Origin: JAGVPT01 sp035505655
GTDB taxonomy: Bacteria > Bacteroidota > Ignavibacteria > UBA10030 > UBA8401
Assembly (NCBI GenBank): GCA_035505655.1
Contig: DATJQP010000099.1
Location: 1 to 64,000 of the forward strand
Reading direction: 5' to 3'
Length of the DNA: 64,000 bases
Positions 33,664-42,368 of the stretch are shown piece after piece. Below the pieces are notes generated by a model. That model was not told the origin of the DNA. It saw nothing but the letters and a program-made list of their open reading frames with translations, and ran no database searches. A program made the translations under genes and the position numbers. The first letter of the stretch is position 1. Each line of letters starts with the position of its first letter.

Positions 33664-34809
33664 ATGAGAATAGTGCGTGCACAGCTCCGGCAGTTCCGGA
33701 ACCACGACTGCACGAAGCTGGACTTCGGAGCCGCGACCAATGTGCTGGTGGGAGACAACGGACACGGGAAAACAAACGTTCTCGACGGGCTCTCGTTCCT
33801 CTGTCTCACAAAGAGTTTTTATGCCGGTTCCGACCTCACGGCGCTCCAGAAAGGTAAGGAGTTCTTCGAAGTCCAGGGGACGATCCAATCCGACGTCGCG
33901 ATCGAGCACGACGTCCGCGTAGTGTACGATTCCCGATCAAGTCAAAAGAGATTCTTCATCGACGGCAACGAGCCCGAGAGCTTCTCGTCGGTCATCGGGC
34001 AGTTTCCGATCGTCGTTCTGTCGCCGGAAAACGCCGCCATCACGTTCGGGGCTCCGGTCGAGCGCAGGCGGTTCGTGGATATTGTCGTCGCGCAATCGAG
34101 CCGCGGTTATCTCCAGGATATGCTGGAATACCGGCGTGCGCTCCGCCAGCGCAACAGGATTCTTTCGGAGGCAACGCGTGGAGCGATCGATGTCTCATCC
34201 CTGGAACCGTGGGATGACGTGCTCTGTGCACGCGGGTCGAAGCTCTTTCTGAAGCGCGCCTCGTTCTTCAGTGAATTTGCGCCGTACATCCTCCGCGCGT
34301 ACAGGACCCTCGCGGGCGAAACGGAATCGCCCGCCGTCGAGTACACGCCGCAGATCCCGGTCTCCTCCGGCGAGAAACAAACGGAGGTGGAGCAACGGTT
34401 CAGGGACAAAATGGCCGCGAAGCGGCGGGAGGAGTTCAGGCTCGGGACAACGCTGGTGGGACCGCACCGCGATGAAGTGGCATTCTCGCTCAACGGGCTG
34501 CAGCTGAGGGCGTACGCGTCGCAGGGACAGCACAAGACGTTTCTCGTGGCGCTGAAGATCGCCGAGTTTTTCTATCTCAAGGAGCGATGCACGGAAACTC
34601 CGGTGATCCTCCTCGACGATGTCTTCACGGAACTCGACGAGGGCCGGACGAGGAACCTCCTGAAGCTTATCGATTCGCTCGGCCAGACCTTCATCACGGC
34701 GACCGACGAACACGTCCTGGGGAACTCGGTCCGGTGGGACGACGACCGTCGAAAATTTTCGGTGCTCAACGGATCCGCCGTCGACCATCGTCATGAGGCA
34801 GCAGCATGA
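33664..34809 (+). CDS. recF: DNA replication and repair protein RecF
   Basis: SMC/ABC-type ATPase that loads RecA at gaps with RecO and RecR. The 381 residues begin MRIVRAQLRQFRNHDC, then Walker A GDNGHGKT (30-37), the RecF signature VLSPENAAITFGAPVERRRFVDIVV, the signature helix GQHKTFLVALKIAEFF and Walker B PVILLDDVFTELDEGR. Length is normal. Its stop codon overlaps the DUF721 start (ATGA), and it follows dnaN closely. Confidence 0.97.
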   Translation: MRIVRAQLRQFRNHDCTKLDFGAATNVLVGDNGHGKTNVLDGLSFLCLTKSFYAGSDLTALQKGKEFFEVQGTIQSDVAIEHDVRVVYDSRSSQKRFFIDGNEPESFSSVIGQFPIVVLSPENAAITFGAPVERRRFVDIVVAQSSRGYLQDMLEYRRALRQRNRILSEATRGAIDVSSLEPWDDVLCARGSKLFLKRASFFSEFAPYILRAYRTLAGETESPAVEYTPQIPVSSGEKQTEVEQRFRDKMAAKRREEFRLGTTLVGPHRDEVAFSLNGLQLRAYASQGQHKTFLVALKIAEFFYLKERCTETPVILLDDVFTELDEGRTRNLLKLIDSLGQTFITATDEHVLGNSVRWDDDRRKFSVLNGSAVDHRHEAAA

Positions 34810-35096
34810 CGGAGAATTCCCCTCAATCGCTCGGCAGCGTCATCGATGCCCTTGTTCAACGGCTCGGGCTCGCGAAGAGGATCAGACAGTACGACATCGT
34901 CGACCTGTGGCCGGATGTCGTCGGTAGCCAGATTGCCCAGGTGACGAGCGTTGAGAAGGTCCAGAACAACGTCCTCGTTGTAAAGGTGAAGGCGGCTCCC
35001 TGGCGAACGGAGCTTACCTTCCGGCGTAAGGAAATTCTTGCCAAAGTGCACGAGGCGATGAACTCGGAAACGATCACGGACATTCGATTTCGATAA
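34806..35096 (+). CDS. DUF721 protein, DciA-like candidate DnaB helicase loader
   Basis: A 96-residue DUF721 protein. The conserved core is VDLWPDVVGSQIAQVTS followed by VLVVKVKAAPWRTELTFRRKEILAKV, with the two tryptophans typical of the family. DUF721 proteins related to DciA load the replicative helicase DnaB in bacteria lacking DnaC/DnaI. This chain is short, little more than the core KH-like domain. It overlaps recF by four bases and is followed by gyrB after 19 bp, a common arrangement. DnaB is encoded in this window and no DnaC/DnaI is seen, which supports the loader role by inference. Confidence 0.88.
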   Translation: MTENSPQSLGSVIDALVQRLGLAKRIRQYDIVDLWPDVVGSQIAQVTSVEKVQNNVLVVKVKAAPWRTELTFRRKEILAKVHEAMNSETITDIRFR

Positions 35097-35115
35097 CAAC
35101 TGAACGGACGCAACG

Positions 35116-37143
35116 GTGGCTGACGCTACGACAAAAACGAGAGTGAAGAAGACCAACGGCGAGTACACGGCTGAAGATATCACCGTCCTCAAAGGGCTTG
35201 AAGCGGTCCGTCGTCGCCCGGCGATGTACATCGGCGACGTAAGCGCGCGGGGTCTCCATCACCTCGTCTACGAGGTCGTCGATAACTCGATCGACGAGGC
35301 GCTTGCGGGCTTTTGCCGGAACATCCAAGTGAAGATCAACAAGGATGGGAGCGTCACCGTCGTCGACGACGGGCGTGGAATACCGACCGACATGCATGCG
35401 GAAGAGAAGCGCTCGGCCCTCGAGGTCGTCATGACGATGCTCCACGCCGGCGGAAAGTTCGACAAGAACACGTACAAGGTCTCCGGAGGACTCCACGGCG
35501 TCGGCGTTTCGGTCGTCAATGCCCTCAGTGAGTGGCTTGAGGTGGAGGTCCGCAGGGATGGAAAGGTGTTCTACCAGAAGTACAAGAAGGGAGACCCCGT
35601 CGCACCGGTGAAGGTGACCGGGAAGGCCGAAAAAGGAGTGACGGGCACGACGACGACGTTCATGCCCGACGGGACAATCTTCAAAAACCGGACCTTTAAG
35701 TTCGAAACCCTCGCCGAGCGTCTCCGCGAGCTTGCCTTCCTCAACAAAGAGGCTTCACTCGAGATCACCGACCTTCGCTCGAAGCAGGAGGAGACGGAAC
35801 ACTTCCACTTCGAGGGAGGGATCGTCGAGTTCGTCCTCTATATCGACGCCACACGGCCGTCGGTGATGAAGAAGCCGTTCTACGCCAAGGGCGGGGAGAA
35901 GGATGAGAACGGCCGGATGGTCGAGGTGGAGGCCTCGTTTCAGTACAACGATCAGTACTCCGAGAACGTTTTCTCGTACGTCAACAACATCAACACCCAC
36001 GAGGGAGGGACCCATCTCGTCGGCTTCCGCACGGCGCTGACGCGGACGCTCAACAACTACGGCTACAAGAACAACCTCGTCAAGGAAGACAAGCTCACGC
36101 TCACCGGAGACGACTTCCGCGAAGGCCTCACCGCGGTCGTCAGCGTAAAAGTCCCCGAGCCGCAGTTCGAGGGACAGACGAAGACGAAGCTCGGAAACAG
36201 CGAGGTGAAGAGCATCGTCGAGTCGGTTGTGGGTCAGGAACTCGCGAACTGGCTCGACCAGAACCCCGGCGACGCCCGGCGTATCATCGAGAAGAGCCTG
36301 CGGGCGGCGGAAGCGCGCGAAGCGGCGCGGAAAGCCCGCGATCTCACGCGGCGCAAAAACGCGCTCGACGGAGGCGGTCTTCCCGGAAAACTCGCAGACT
36401 GCTCCATCAACGATCCCGAGCACTGCGAGCTCTACCTCGTCGAGGGAGATTCGGCAGGCGGCAGCGCAAAGCAGGGACGGGACCGGAGGTTCCAGGCGAT
36501 CCTTCCCCTGAAGGGAAAAATCCTCAACGTCGAAAAAGCCCGGCTCAACAAGATCCTCGAGAACGAGGAAATCCGGAATATCTTCACCGCGATCGGCGCC
36601 GGCGTGGGGGACGATTTTGACCCGGCAAAGATCCGGTACAACAAGATCATCCTTATGTGCGACGCCGACGTCGATGGTTCGCACATCCGCACACTCCTTC
36701 TGACCCTTTTCTTCCGTTACATGAAACAGCTCATCGAGCTCGGGCATGTCTATATCGCCCAGCCGCCGCTCTTCAAGATCAAAAAAGGAAAGCAGGAATT
36801 CTACGCCTTCGACGAGGAAGAGCGGGACGAGATTCTGAAGCGGTTAAAAAGCGAGAAGAAGAAGGACGAGAAAGAGGAAGAGGCAGAGACCGAGGTTCTT
36901 GAAGAGGGGGCCGTTTCAAAAAACGGATCGGTAATTTCACGTTTCAAGGGGCTTGGCGAGATGAACCCCGAGCAACTCTGGTCGACGACGATGAATCCCG
37001 AAACGCGCACGGTTCTTCAGGTAAGCATCGAGAGCGCCGCCGACGCCGACCGGACATTCTCAATTCTCATGGGCGACGAGGTCGAACCGAGGCGACAGTT
37101 CATCGAGAAGAACGCGAAGTATGTAAGGAATCTGGATATCTAG
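35116..37143 (+). CDS. gyrB: DNA gyrase subunit B
   Basis: ATPase subunit of gyrase, which introduces negative supercoils. The 675 residues start at GTG 35116. GHKL ATPase motifs: RRPAMYIGD, EVVDNSIDEALAG, VDDGRGIPTD and GLHGVGVSVVNALS. The TOPRIM part has YLVEGDSAGGSAKQGRDRRFQ, PLKGKILNVEKA and MCDADVDGSHIRTLLLT. Just before the last conserved block (SRFKGLGEMNPEQLW) there is a short charged insertion rich in Lys and Glu (about residues 575-600). The gene closes the dnaN cluster and is separated from gyrA by a heptamer array. Confidence 0.98.
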   Translation: MADATTKTRVKKTNGEYTAEDITVLKGLEAVRRRPAMYIGDVSARGLHHLVYEVVDNSIDEALAGFCRNIQVKINKDGSVTVVDDGRGIPTDMHAEEKRSALEVVMTMLHAGGKFDKNTYKVSGGLHGVGVSVVNALSEWLEVEVRRDGKVFYQKYKKGDPVAPVKVTGKAEKGVTGTTTTFMPDGTIFKNRTFKFETLAERLRELAFLNKEASLEITDLRSKQEETEHFHFEGGIVEFVLYIDATRPSVMKKPFYAKGGEKDENGRMVEVEASFQYNDQYSENVFSYVNNINTHEGGTHLVGFRTALTRTLNNYGYKNNLVKEDKLTLTGDDFREGLTAVVSVKVPEPQFEGQTKTKLGNSEVKSIVESVVGQELANWLDQNPGDARRIIEKSLRAAEAREAARKARDLTRRKNALDGGGLPGKLADCSINDPEHCELYLVEGDSAGGSAKQGRDRRFQAILPLKGKILNVEKARLNKILENEEIRNIFTAIGAGVGDDFDPAKIRYNKIILMCDADVDGSHIRTLLLTLFFRYMKQLIELGHVYIAQPPLFKIKKGKQEFYAFDEEERDEILKRLKSEKKKDEKEEEAETEVLEEGAVSKNGSVISRFKGLGEMNPEQLWSTTMNPETRTVLQVSIESAADADRTFSILMGDEVEPRRQFIEKNAKYVRNLDI

Positions 37144-37325
37144 AGAAGTAAGGAGTAAGGAAAAAGTAGAAAGAAAAGAGGCGGAGAGAGTGCTTCTGAT
37201 TTTGGGCGAAGGGCATAGGGCATAGGGCATAGGGCACAGAACCCAGAACTCCGAACTCCGAACTCCGAACCCAGAACTCCGAACCCAGAACCCAGAACTC
37301 CGAACCCAGAACTAAGAACTCAGAA
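37144..37325. repeat. Heptanucleotide array, 26 units in unbroken phase, gyrB-gyrA gap
   Basis: The whole gap splits into 7-base units without a slip: AGAAGTA, AGGAGTA, AGGAAAA, AGTAGAA and so on (37144-37192), two diverged units, CGAAGGG, three CATAGGG (37214-37234), then a mix of CTCCGAA and CCCAGAA units to 37311, ending CTAAGAA and CTCAGAA (37325). That is 182 bp, exactly 26 units. The array starts at the base after the gyrB stop and ends 8 bp before the gyrA ATG. It leaves no recognisable gyrA ribosome binding site or separate promoter. Confidence 0.9.
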
Positions 37326-37333
37326 TACAGCGC

Positions 37334-39922
37334 ATGGCCACATCGAACGAGAAAGTTGTCCCTGTTGACATAGAAGACGAGATGCGGGGGTCGTATATCG
37401 ATTACTCGATGTCGGTCATCGTGGCGCGCGCCCTCCCGGACGTTCGCGACGGGCTCAAGCCGGTTCACCGGAGAGTCCTCTACGGGATGAACGAGCTGGG
37501 CCTGGCGTCGAACAGGAGCTATAAGAAGAGCGCACGCGTCGTCGGCGAGGTGCTCGGCAAGTACCATCCTCACGGCGACTCCGCGGTCTACGACACGATC
37601 GTTCGCATGGCGCAGGATTTCTCGATGCGGTATCTCCTCGTCGACGGTCAGGGGAATTTCGGATCGGTCGACGGCGATTCCCCCGCGGCAATGCGGTACA
37701 CCGAGGTGCGTCTCTCGAGAATTTCGGAGGAGATGCTCCGCGACCTCGAGAAGAACACCGTCGAGTTCACGCCGAACTTCGACGACACCCTCCAGGAACC
37801 TTCCGTTCTCCCGGCGCAGATCCCGAACCTCCTCGTCAACGGCGCGAGCGGCATCGCGGTCGGGATGGCGACGAACATTCCGCCCCACAACCTCGGTGAG
37901 GTCATCGACGGCTGCGTCGCGTACATCAAGGACCCCGAGATCGACAACGCCAAACTCATGAAGATCATCAAGGCGCCCGACTTTCCGACCGGCGGTATTA
38001 TCTACGGTTACGACGGCGTCAAGGAAGCGTACACGACGGGACGCGGGCGCATCGTCGTGCGGGCGAAGGCGAACATCGAGACGGGAAAGAACGACCGGCA
38101 GAGCATCGTCGTCTCGGAGATTCCGTACCAGGTCAACAAGGCGAGCCTCATCGAGAAGATCGCCGACCTCATGCGGGAGAAGAAGCTCGAGGATATCAGC
38201 GACATCCGTGACGAGTCGGACCGCGACGGGCTCCGCATCGTCGTGGAGTTGAAGCGCGACGCGAACGCGGAGGTGATCCTCAACAACCTCTACATGCACA
38301 CGCAGATGCAGACGACGTTCGGCGTCATCATGCTCGCCCTCGTCGAGGGACGGCCGCGCGTTCTCACCCTCCGTGACACGATCGAGAAGTACATCGGCCA
38401 CCGGAACGATGTCGTCGTGCGGCGGACAAAGTTCGACCTCGATGCCGCTGAAGCCCGGGCGCACATCCTCGAAGGGTATATCATCGCCCTCGACAACATC
38501 GACGCCATCATCAAGCTCATCAAGGCTTCGAAAGACGTCGAGGCGGCGAAGACCGGGCTCATGAAGCGGTTCAAGCTCTCCGAGATCCAGGCGAAAGCCA
38601 TCCTCGACATGCGGCTCCAGAAGCTCACGGGGCTCGAGCGGAAGAAGGTGGAGGACGAGTACCGGGAGACGATCAAGCTCATCACGAAACTCAAGGCGAT
38701 CCTCGCGAGCAAGCAGCTTCAGCTTCAGATCATCCGGGACGAGCTTCTTGCGATCAAGGAAAAGTATGCCGACCCGCGCCGGACGGAAATCGTCTACGAT
38801 TTCGAGGAATTCCGTATCGAGGATATGATCGCCGAAGAGGAGGTCGTCATTACGATCAGTCACGGGGGCTTTATCAAGCGGTTCCCGGTGAGCGGTTACC
38901 GGCGGCAGACACGCGGCGGAAAGGGCGTGACGGGAGCGGCGTCGAGGGAGGACGATTTCGTCGAGCACATGTTCATCGCGAGCACGCACGACTACATCCT
39001 TTTCTTCACCGACCACGGGCAGTGTTACTGGCTCAAAGTATTCGAAATCCCCGAAGGCGGGCGGACGGCGAAGGGAAAGTCGATCGTCAACCTCATCGCG
39101 AAGGAGCCGGAGGAAAACATCAGCGCGTTCCTGACCGTGAAGGAGTTCAGCGAGAAGAACTACGTCGTCATGGTGACGGAGCAGGGGCTCGTGAAGAAGA
39201 CGTCGCTCGCGGAGTACGGCAACCCCCGGAAGAACGGCATCGCCGCCATTTCATTAAAGAAGAAGGATCTCCTCAAAGACGTCAAACTCACCGACGGAAC
39301 GAGCGACCTCATCATCGGAACGCATGAAGGTCTTGCGATACGGTTTCATGAAAAGGAAGTGAGAGAGATGGGACGAACGGCCGCCGGCGTCCGCGCCATC
39401 AGGCTGGAGAAGGGAGACCGCGTCGTCGGTGCCGTGGCGCTCAAGCGTGCCTCGACGACGATCCTCATCGCGACGGAAAACGGCTACGGGAAACGCTCGG
39501 AGGTCTCCGAGTACCGCGTCAGCCACAGAGGCGGAAAGGGAATCTACACCGTCAACGCGACCGACAAGACCGGCAAGATGATCGCGATCAAGGAAGCCCT
39601 CGACAACGACGATATCGTTGTCGTCACGTCGCAGGGAATGGTGATCCGGCAGGATGCCACGGAGGTCCGTCTCAGCGGCAGAAATACCCAGGGCGTCCGC
39701 CTCATCCGTCTCGAAGAGGGAGACAGGATCGCCGACGTCGCCGTCGTTACTCCCGAGGAGGAAGAGGAAAACGGAACACCGGAAAAGTCCGAGGCACCGG
39801 TTCCATCCCCCTCGAACGGAAAGGGTGAACCGGTTTCCGTTCCGTCGGGGGCGAAACAGAAACCTGTTCCGAAGAAACCGCAAGCGCAGAAACCCAAGGC
39901 CGCGCCGAAAAAGAAAAAATAG
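37334..39922 (+). CDS. gyrA: DNA gyrase subunit A
   Basis: Breakage-reunion subunit of gyrase, 862 residues. The catalytic tyrosine is Y122 in AAMRYTEVRLS. The quinolone-determining region KYHPHGDSAVYDTIVRMAQ has S83 and D87 in E. coli numbering, the susceptible form. The GyrA-box QTRGGKG that marks a true gyrase (not topo IV) is present near residue 530, followed by the six-bladed DNA-wrapping domain. The C-terminus is a Pro/Lys/Ala-rich tail ending in four Lys. The last codons and the TAG stop form one arm of an inverted repeat. The gene is downstream of gyrB but separated by the heptamer array. Confidence 0.98.
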   Translation: MATSNEKVVPVDIEDEMRGSYIDYSMSVIVARALPDVRDGLKPVHRRVLYGMNELGLASNRSYKKSARVVGEVLGKYHPHGDSAVYDTIVRMAQDFSMRYLLVDGQGNFGSVDGDSPAAMRYTEVRLSRISEEMLRDLEKNTVEFTPNFDDTLQEPSVLPAQIPNLLVNGASGIAVGMATNIPPHNLGEVIDGCVAYIKDPEIDNAKLMKIIKAPDFPTGGIIYGYDGVKEAYTTGRGRIVVRAKANIETGKNDRQSIVVSEIPYQVNKASLIEKIADLMREKKLEDISDIRDESDRDGLRIVVELKRDANAEVILNNLYMHTQMQTTFGVIMLALVEGRPRVLTLRDTIEKYIGHRNDVVVRRTKFDLDAAEARAHILEGYIIALDNIDAIIKLIKASKDVEAAKTGLMKRFKLSEIQAKAILDMRLQKLTGLERKKVEDEYRETIKLITKLKAILASKQLQLQIIRDELLAIKEKYADPRRTEIVYDFEEFRIEDMIAEEEVVITISHGGFIKRFPVSGYRRQTRGGKGVTGAASREDDFVEHMFIASTHDYILFFTDHGQCYWLKVFEIPEGGRTAKGKSIVNLIAKEPEENISAFLTVKEFSEKNYVVMVTEQGLVKKTSLAEYGNPRKNGIAAISLKKKDLLKDVKLTDGTSDLIIGTHEGLAIRFHEKEVREMGRTAAGVRAIRLEKGDRVVGAVALKRASTTILIATENGYGKRSEVSEYRVSHRGGKGIYTVNATDKTGKMIAIKEALDNDDIVVVTSQGMVIRQDATEVRLSGRNTQGVRLIRLEEGDRIADVAVVTPEEEEENGTPEKSEAPVPSPSNGKGEPVSVPSGAKQKPVPKKPQAQKPKAAPKKKK

Positions 39923-40054
39923 CGAAGAGCGTACCATCGGCCTGCCTTCCCCCGCGGCGTCCACGCACGAGGTAACCATGGAACCACTCCCCGTGCGCCT
40001 CCGCGGCACCGCCGTCACGCCATATTCCACCCTTCCGTATCATCGCTATTTTTT
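39914..40054. repeat. Palindromic element spanning the gyrA 3' end
   Basis: Twelve-base perfect inverted ends, AAAAAATAGCGA (39914-39925) and TCGCTATTTTTT (40043-40054), bound a 141-bp unit. Inner matching blocks are CCGCGG and CGCACG on the left and CGTGCG and CCGCGG on the right, so the element folds back on itself. The left end contains the gyrA stop codon. With eight T at its right end it may be the gyrA terminator; it could also be a small mobile palindrome inserted there. Confidence 0.65.
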
Positions 40055-40079
40055 TTCCTCCCACTTTACAAGTTGTTTT

Positions 40080-40142
40080 CTACTTACTACTTTCTCCTGT
40101 CTACTTTCTTCTTTCTTTTCTCTTCTCTCTTCCTTTTCTCGC
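40080..40142. repeat. Heptanucleotide tract after gyrA, 9 units, inverted orientation
   Basis: In phase: CTACTTA, CTACTTT, CTCCTGT, CTACTTT, CTTCTTT, CTTTTCT, CTTCTCT, CTTCCTT, TTCTCGC. The reverse complement (AAAGTAG) matches the first units of the gyrB-gyrA array (AGTAGAA), so gyrA is flanked by inverted copies of one repeat family. Bases 39923-40243 contain no gene; besides this tract they hold the palindrome and a promoter. Confidence 0.8.
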
Positions 40143-40150
40143 CTGCCCGC

Positions 40151-40180
40151 TTGCTTCTCTGGCCCGCCTTCGCTACATTG
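40151..40180 (+). promoter_or_regulatory. Promoter of the lipoprotein/coiled-coil operon
   Basis: TTG at 40151-40153, a 20-bp spacer, TACATTG at 40174-40180. The lipoprotein ATG is at 40244. Confidence 0.6.
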
Positions 40181-40243
40181 GGCGAGACAAGCACCCCCCC
40201 CACGCCGAAATACAATACCATCGATCAATCACAAGGAGTCAGC

Positions 40244-40705
40244 ATGAAAACGGTTTCGGTTCTGTCTTGCTTCATCCTGGGCGCGATCGCGTGCGGCTGT
40301 TCTTCGTTGACGCTGTCGCCGGTGGAATACCAGTGGCCCGTCGAGAGCGTTCTCAGGGTGGACGAGAAGGGTTCGGTCGAAGAGCCGCGGTATAACATGG
40401 TGTTCAACGTGAAGCCCCTCCTCTTCGAGGAGACTGCCGATTCCACCCATGTGAGCGGCGTCCAGCTTCGCGTCATCCGCGACATGAGCGGATACTATTT
40501 TATCACCGCGCCGAAATTCAAGAACGTCTACGTTTTTGCCTCGGACGAGGGAAAGCTCAAGCTCGAAAAGAAAATCCTTATCAATGAGAAGGGGCTTGCC
40601 TCTCCGGCGTTGAATCAGGCCCCGCCGTTCATCCACCTGCTTAACGGCAAGGAGAAGCCAATCGTGCTCTCGAAAGACGGCATCCAGCAAGGAGGACAAA
40701 AATGA
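40244..40705 (+). CDS. Small lipoprotein, function unknown
   Basis: A 153-residue protein without a recognised family. The signal peptide ends IACGC, giving lipidation at C17 or C19. The mature part is beta-rich, with NMVFNVKPLLFEE, VQLRVIRDMSGYYFITAPKFKNVYVFA and KLEKKILINEKG. The ATG at 40244 is preceded by AAGGAG at 40233-40238. Its stop overlaps the start of the next gene (ATGA), so the two proteins are made together and probably act together at the envelope. Confidence 0.8.
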   Translation: MKTVSVLSCFILGAIACGCSSLTLSPVEYQWPVESVLRVDEKGSVEEPRYNMVFNVKPLLFEETADSTHVSGVQLRVIRDMSGYYFITAPKFKNVYVFASDEGKLKLEKKILINEKGLASPALNQAPPFIHLLNGKEKPIVLSKDGIQQGGQK

Positions 40706-41961
40706 AGACTTACCGAACCCTGATCATCGTCGCCGCCCTGGCGCTCTCGTCGCTCCCCGCGCTCTCCCAGGAACAGTCCGACTACGAGATTTCGCAGAAC
40801 TTCAAGAAGCAGTACGCCGAGCTGACGAAAGGGATCGAGGCCGCTCAGACCGTCCAGGAATGCGCCGAAATCAGCGTCAATATCGATGCGCTTGAGAAGG
40901 AATTCGCTTCGCACAAGGCCCTCCTCGACAAGACGCTTTATCCCGACGACTTCCAGAAGAAGATCGACATGATCCACGGGCAGCTCGCCTATGCGCAGAA
41001 CAAGCTCGGCATCATTCAGGAGAGCGTGACGAAGATCGCGGCGCTGGAGTCGCAGGTGAAAGACCTCTCCGCCCAGGTTGATAAGCTGACGAACGAGAAT
41101 ACGTCGCTGATGTCCGAGATCCAGTCATTAAGGGCCTCGAAGGCGCAGGATCAGAAGTCCCTCGACTCCCTCAGGACCCTCGTGGCAAAACTTCAGACCG
41201 GGATCCGCGACAGGGACAAGATGATCTTCGCGATGGTCGACAGCATTTTCCTCCAGTACGACAAAAACGTCGACGCCCTGAAGGACGTCGAGAAGCAGAA
41301 GATGGCCGCCCATATCGAGCGGAACGGCGTCATCGGCAACATCAAGAAGTCGGTTGTCGACAATGTCGCGTTCCTCGAATCGACCACCCTGACCGGAAAA
41401 GATCTTGCGACGATGGTCGGCGAGCAGAAGAAGTTCGCGACGGAATGGAAAGGGCTTGGCCCGAAGCTGGCGACAATCTATGTTGCCCAGAAAGAACGCG
41501 GGAAGGAAGTCGCGATAATCGACACGATGATCGCCGCATGGGGCGTGAAGGTCGACGCGGCACTCTGGAAGTCCCTCAACGAGCTCTTCACGAGCCATAA
41601 CCTGACCGTGAAGCCGTTCAACAACGGCGGCGACTTTCAGACGAACGTCGTCGGTTTCATCGACGACGAGATTCAGAATGCGAACCAGCGAACGGAAGCC
41701 GCGCGGGCGCAGGTCTACGACGTTTTTGTCGACAGCGTCTGGAACGCCGATCTCTCGACGACCTGGATGCCCCTCATGCGCGATAACGGCATGGTGACCG
41801 AGGCGCAGTTCGGAGTGATCAAAGCGAAGGTCGATGCGTGGCATTCATCGATCCAGCCTCCGCACACGACGCTCTATGTCATCATCGCTCTTGTCGCACT
41901 CGTGGTGTTGCTCCTTCTCTACCGGCGAATGAAGAAAGCGCCGAAGCCGGCGGCGCCATAA
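40702..41961 (+). CDS. Exported coiled-coil protein with C-terminal membrane anchor, unknown
   Basis: I do not recognise this 419-residue protein. It has a signal peptide (about 1-22, ending ALSQ), a helical region with a clear coiled coil (about 108-165, heptads such as ALESQVKDLSAQVDKLTNEN), an Ala/Lys/Asp-rich middle, and one membrane segment near the C-terminus (about 393-410) followed by a short basic tail RRMKKAPKPAAP. The topology would put about 370 residues in the periplasm with the tail in the cytoplasm. It overlaps the lipoprotein gene by four bases. An envelope-spanning or lipoprotein-bound scaffold is a guess. Confidence 0.82.
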   Translation: MKTYRTLIIVAALALSSLPALSQEQSDYEISQNFKKQYAELTKGIEAAQTVQECAEISVNIDALEKEFASHKALLDKTLYPDDFQKKIDMIHGQLAYAQNKLGIIQESVTKIAALESQVKDLSAQVDKLTNENTSLMSEIQSLRASKAQDQKSLDSLRTLVAKLQTGIRDRDKMIFAMVDSIFLQYDKNVDALKDVEKQKMAAHIERNGVIGNIKKSVVDNVAFLESTTLTGKDLATMVGEQKKFATEWKGLGPKLATIYVAQKERGKEVAIIDTMIAAWGVKVDAALWKSLNELFTSHNLTVKPFNNGGDFQTNVVGFIDDEIQNANQRTEAARAQVYDVFVDSVWNADLSTTWMPLMRDNGMVTEAQFGVIKAKVDAWHSSIQPPHTTLYVIIALVALVVLLLLYRRMKKAPKPAAP

Positions 41962-42004
41962 CGAATGGAACTCGGGTAATGAACGACGAGGTGAGGAGGT
42001 CGGA

Positions 42005-42241
42005 GTGAGCGAGAAGACAGCGCAGGGCCATACGATGCCGGACGAACCGGTACGCGGAAAAAGCTATCAATGGCTTCTCAACGGTACGCCCCTCTACGAA
42101 GCCCGTGTGCGCGACGTCATGGGTTGCTGGGCGACCGTGGAGGTCCTGCGCCCCCTCCCCGGGCCCCATGAGCAGAATTACAGGTCCGGACAAACCTTCG
42201 ACATCCGCGTCAGTTCCTACACATTTCGCGAGAAGACGTAG
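42005..42241 (+). CDS. Small conserved-looking protein, unknown
   Basis: A 78-residue soluble protein starting with GTG at 42005, with AGGAGG 5 bases upstream, a strong reason to accept it. It contains YQWLLNGTPLYEARVRDVMGCWATVEVLRPL and ends YRSGQTFDIRVSSYTFREKT, which looks like a small beta-barrel (SH3- or PilZ-like in feel, without their key motifs). No signal peptide. It stands 43 bp after the coiled-coil gene, likely in the same transcript, and a terminator follows. Confidence 0.75.
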   Translation: MSEKTAQGHTMPDEPVRGKSYQWLLNGTPLYEARVRDVMGCWATVEVLRPLPGPHEQNYRSGQTFDIRVSSYTFREKT

Positions 42242-42264
42242 CAAGACGGAAAGAATGACCGAAC

Positions 42265-42297
42265 AACGGCGGTCTCCCCAAACGAGGCCGCCGTTTT
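42265..42297 (+). terminator. Terminator before the mla operon
   Basis: A perfect 8-bp stem, AACGGCGG (42265-42272) with CCGCCGTT (42288-42295), followed by a short T-run. Confidence 0.8.
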
Positions 42298-42313
42298 CGT
42301 TTCCGGCCCCGCC

Positions 42314-42343
42314 TTGATTTTCAAACAGCATTGTTCGATATTG
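42314..42343 (+). promoter_or_regulatory. Likely promoter of the mlaEFD operon
   Basis: TTG at 42314-42316, a 20-bp spacer, GATATTG at 42337-42343; one mismatch from TAnnTTG. The transcript would begin near 42349, consistent with translation from the TTG at 42369. Confidence 0.5.
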
Positions 42344-42368
42344 TTCGCGACATCCGGCCCCTTCCACC

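Noticed and set aside
37100..39016. 638-residue minus-strand frame opposite gyrA
   Set aside because: Arg/Asp/Val-rich shadow of gyrA caused by high G+C; its end translates the heptamer array.
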